A program made the translations under genes and the position numbers. Shown one piece after another: positions 62,601 through 64,000 of a stretch of DNA of 64,000 nt. The DNA is from Candidatus Poribacteria bacterium (GTDB lineage Bacteria; Poribacteria; WGA-4E; WGA-3G), in contig OY282386.1 of NCBI GenBank assembly GCA_958295945.1, forward strand, positions 5,273,262 to 5,337,261, written 5' to 3'. A model generated the notes under the pieces. The model saw only the letters and a program-made list of their open reading frames with translations. It was not told the origin of the DNA and made no database searches. Numbering within the stretch: the first letter of the stretch is position 1; each line of letters starts with the position of its first letter.

Positions 62601-62775
62601 TTTCATAAGCTCTGAGAAAGGTATCCTGTGTAATTTCTTGGGCAATGTGAAAATCGCCAATTTTCCGCCATGCAAGTGCATGAATTCCTTTTTGATATTT
62701 CTCAACCAGCTCGGCAAATGCCGCTTGATCACCGTCTAATGTCCGTTGAATCAGTTCAGTATCGTTATTTTGCAT
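59626..62775 (-). CDS. ECF sigma factor fused through a membrane helix to a beta-propeller
   Basis: 1049 residues, ATG 62775 after GGAGT. Residues 1-190 are an ECF sigma factor: region 2 (AFAELVEKYQKGIHALAWRK, DTFLRAYERL) and region 4 (LPESERTVMTLHYLGEMTCETISKMLGVSPNTVKSRLNRARNRL). A hydrophobic helix (about 223-247, VSAASAILIFLLIGLGVQHLL) follows. Then about 800 residues carry repeated Asp-box motifs (SKDKGETW, SDDAGVSW, STDQGNAW, STDEGNTW, STDGGDSW, STDGGQSW, SVDSGRNW), as in sialidase/BNR or Vps10-like propellers. The layout implies a membrane-tethered sigma factor with an external sensor, so release by proteolysis or another control step is likely. No anti-sigma gene is nearby. Confidence 0.85.
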   Translation of the reverse strand: MQNNDTELIQRTLDGDQAAFAELVEKYQKGIHALAWRKIGDFHIAQEITQDTFLRAYERLKTLKDHSLFPGWVYVIASHLCTEWHRKKKHPVQSLETTNVAEIDQVSHSQYMAEKRDKDTAETLREVVQKLLQKLPESERTVMTLHYLGEMTCETISKMLGVSPNTVKSRLNRARNRLKKEEAVLRENLSSFQLPTQLTENIMKEIASINPLAPSSTKPFVPWMVSAASAILIFLLIGLGVQHLLLSFQPYDLDSESALMVEIVDTPVSVVRKIEPDLRNQLGTTDISSNSQGTGEKADTSQNVNFTNVIPTIETELPLSTERWTQLDSPDPVKISTLFATKTNELYAVTPIGLYRLATANKGWHLINRKLPITHNKLSIAEQDDILYIVTDEAVLASKDKGETWKSLGPRPKGRAMNLIVKANAQGTIEFYLGLLQGIFHSDDAGVSWTPLNKGLARRRIYTLASHENRLFAGTDRGLFRFNLEPNSEEGLDRSSVWEKLPVAESKSIHAFAVSEHRLYVLVGSRKIPADMKFMDIAAMAKTLLNKQLLWAVFRSTDQGNAWTDITPKDFFEKGERYATLKIVAAGKTVVLIGPEDILRSTDEGNTWILVDKAAPYKRFSGLSVVAALKVQNNDESSHQQQSTDVKSQFYIGDYNGIRRSTDGGDSWKRFNTGLGGKIQNLTVFKNKLYAVADKKLVTSTDGGQSWKAIPVNPDETNMTFFNTKMPVPKATAQQIVKIQQIVEADGILYAKGYILLQPKLFRLDEQNGTLIPVQGVPTFDERDSAAEFMKALLTHKENADKEEGKEDEDIKENTNNIMKNFFSIGTDIWGAFAVSGNTFYVEHRRKLLIFNPSSQENYDAGWSDTKIEDTRNFADLTSSDSFKTSLDSFKLGVSGDTAYVGKPDGILLHSVDSGRNWKTVPLPISVDSFKQVLITDAAVYVATDKGTLSSSDGTQWNIITDVEGQQLMFDRFVLDGTILYAISSSKNAQGGVYRLTSADNTWERIAPEIPDDATSIAVKNGVLYVGTENSGLQLIKLEDFSHTPLTKH

Positions 62776-62971
62776 AAAAAGTACTCCGGGATTGGTACCA
62801 CTACTTAATTAATGTGACGAGTTTTAAAATAAAGAAGGTTGCATTATTTTTGGATTTACTGACATTCAAAGAATTCACCCATTATACCAAATTAACCCAA
62901 TTTGTCCCGCGAGGTCTCCGTGCCTCGCAATGCTGGCTTTATCAAAAAAATAATAATCACGTTAATTTGGT

Positions 62972-64000
62972 CAGAACTTACGCATTTTTAAAAATTATTG
63001 AAGGATTAGAGAGTTGAAATCGCATATAATCATCCAATAAACTTTGTTTTAGTTCATAAATTGTTTTACCATGTTTGCGCGCAACACGTTTCAAACAGAC
63101 CCATACTTGAAAACAACAAGCAATATGATTTCTTTGGGCACGCAACTTGCGGCATTGACATTTACCAATACCGGTGACTTGTTTGATCTCACGATGAAGT
63201 TGTTCAATCTTCCAACGCACGCGACATTCTTGGCGTGTCGCATCCGCATCCGATTGAGATAAATCGTTTGTCGCAATATATTCCGTGCGTCCGTTAGAGG
63301 AGACTAACCGGAACAACTTCACTTGATGCCCTTTTGGAAACTTCTTGATGTGCACGTGCTTTCCGTGTTGCGTTTCTGTCTGTGTCCAAGATAACTTTTG
63401 GACTTGTTGGTGTGGTTCAACGCCGTCCGTATCGTTTACAAGACGATTGCGTTTCAGTGGCACATAATAAATCTTAGAAAGTTTTTCAATCGCTTTCATG
63501 ACTTGCATGGATGCATACCAACTATCCATTAGCACCGTCCGAAACGGGAGTTGTTTTTTGAAGACCGCGTTTTGCAGCATGTCTAATAAATGGTCTATTT
63601 TGGTTTTTCCATCATGGTCTTTGTCGTAAATGCGATAATCAATGATCCAATACTCTTGCGTCTTTGGGTTGACATAGAGACACGTTACAATACCGATGCC
63701 ATCAACGACTTTTTTGTCGCTACCACTCCACTGAGGACGGAGAGCTTCAATCTTTTTCGCATGCGGTTTAGGTAGCACAACATCATCAAAAGCAATGTGC
63801 CCTTGATCATCAAACTCAATGTCATCCTGGACAGACTGCCAGAGTTCGCTTGATGGAATGTTCTCATTTCTCAAAAAACGATTGAGTTGATCATGGCTCC
63901 ATTTCTCAGACTGATCACCAAAGTACGTTTGCGTCCAGTTCGTAAAACTTGATAACAAAAATTGACAATAATCGGAAAATAGGTTTTCCTTCTTTTTAGA
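62972..64000 (-). mobile_element. Insertion sequence, cut by the window edge
   Basis: The left boundary is the terminal repeat CAGAACTTACGCA (62972-62984), whose complement contains the transposase stop codon TAA. The other end lies beyond 64000. The end matches the 133-bp MITE at 19093-19225. Confidence 0.8.
62978..64000 (-). CDS. DDE transposase (IS4/IS701-like), 5' end outside the window
   Basis: The frame is open from TAA 62978 to the edge, at least 340 codons, and no start codon near 63958 needs to be the true one since the frame continues upstream. Catalytic acids: FDDVVLPKPHAKKIE, VLMDSWYASMQVM and the glutamate in WKIEQLHREIKQVTGI, which resembles the YREK-type end of IS4-group enzymes. 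RPQWSGSDKKVVDGIGIVTCLYV is also typical. A Cys-rich end (CQCRKLRAQRNHIACCFQ) follows. The gene seems intact. Confidence 0.85.
   Translation of the reverse strand, partial: SKKKENLFSDYCQFLLSSFTNWTQTYFGDQSEKWSHDQLNRFLRNENIPSSELWQSVQDDIEFDDQGHIAFDDVVLPKPHAKKIEALRPQWSGSDKKVVDGIGIVTCLYVNPKTQEYWIIDYRIYDKDHDGKTKIDHLLDMLQNAVFKKQLPFRTVLMDSWYASMQVMKAIEKLSKIYYVPLKRNRLVNDTDGVEPHQQVQKLSWTQTETQHGKHVHIKKFPKGHQVKLFRLVSSNGRTEYIATNDLSQSDADATRQECRVRWKIEQLHREIKQVTGIGKCQCRKLRAQRNHIACCFQVWVCLKRVARKHGKTIYELKQSLLDDYMRFQLSNPSIIFKNA

Overview
The window comes from an AT-rich bacterial chromosome. Many gene starts have Shine-Dalgarno sites, and several promoters fit the sigma-70 consensus. My best guess for the organism is a Candidatus Poribacteria-type bacterium. 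This is inferred from the mix of PhyH dioxygenases, a Gfo/Idh/MocA oxidoreductase, LamG remnants, secreted proteins of unknown family, an ECF sigma factor fused to a beta-propeller, and dense intergenic repeats. No rRNA, tRNA or CRISPR array was found.

Layout. 1-4745: glycogen metabolism, with an alpha-glucan phosphorylase and a winged-helix protein diverging from a glycogen-synthase-like glycosyltransferase between two consensus-like promoters. 4782-6507: two tandem PhyH-family genes. 6504-7950: a compact module made of a double-HTH/coiled-coil protein, a DUF3800 protein, and a convergent structured RNA with its own promoter. 8180-10976: a branching enzyme of eukaryotic type overlapping a methyltransferase. 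10415-13482: a tandem 1.5-kb duplication carrying a broken branching-enzyme copy and two copies of a membrane-anchored protein. 13489-20100: a gene-poor, repeat-rich stretch (MITEs, a 50-bp minisatellite, hairpins, a dispersed 65-bp repeat, a broken LamG gene) with two members of an undescribed short protein family, a secreted propeller protein and a Gfo/Idh/MocA oxidoreductase. 20163-22562: a class II terpene cyclase (squalene-hopene type) and a glycosyltransferase. 22616-24430: secreted or membrane proteins of unknown function.

24988-41651: a type II secretion operon on the minus strand in the order gspE-F-G-H-I-J-K, a PilM-PilN (GspL-like) fusion, a GspM/PilO-like protein, and two tandem secretins. 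GspC and the prepilin peptidase are not in the window. 42410-44574: a primary-type sigma factor, NfuA and a coiled-coil protein. 44685-49710: TolC, a membrane fusion protein, an ABC ATPase and a GHMP-family (beta-RFAP-synthase-like) enzyme, with no permease gene.

49711-51390 is another repeat nest, holding the third, frameshifted member of the short protein family. 51391-56421 runs HIT, two SDR proteins, an unknown protein with an HNH endonuclease, a GDPD, and a NodB-like unknown. 56510-59600 holds an IS5 remnant, a small protein and two lipoproteins. 59626-62775 is the sigma factor-TM-propeller fusion, and the right edge cuts a DDE-transposase IS.

Most interesting are the HTH/DUF3800/ncRNA module (6504-7973), the repeated orphan protein family with a shared promoter box (13747, 19363, 50435), the sigma-propeller fusion, and the mosaic duplications. 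All functional statements come from sequence reading alone; no database search was run.
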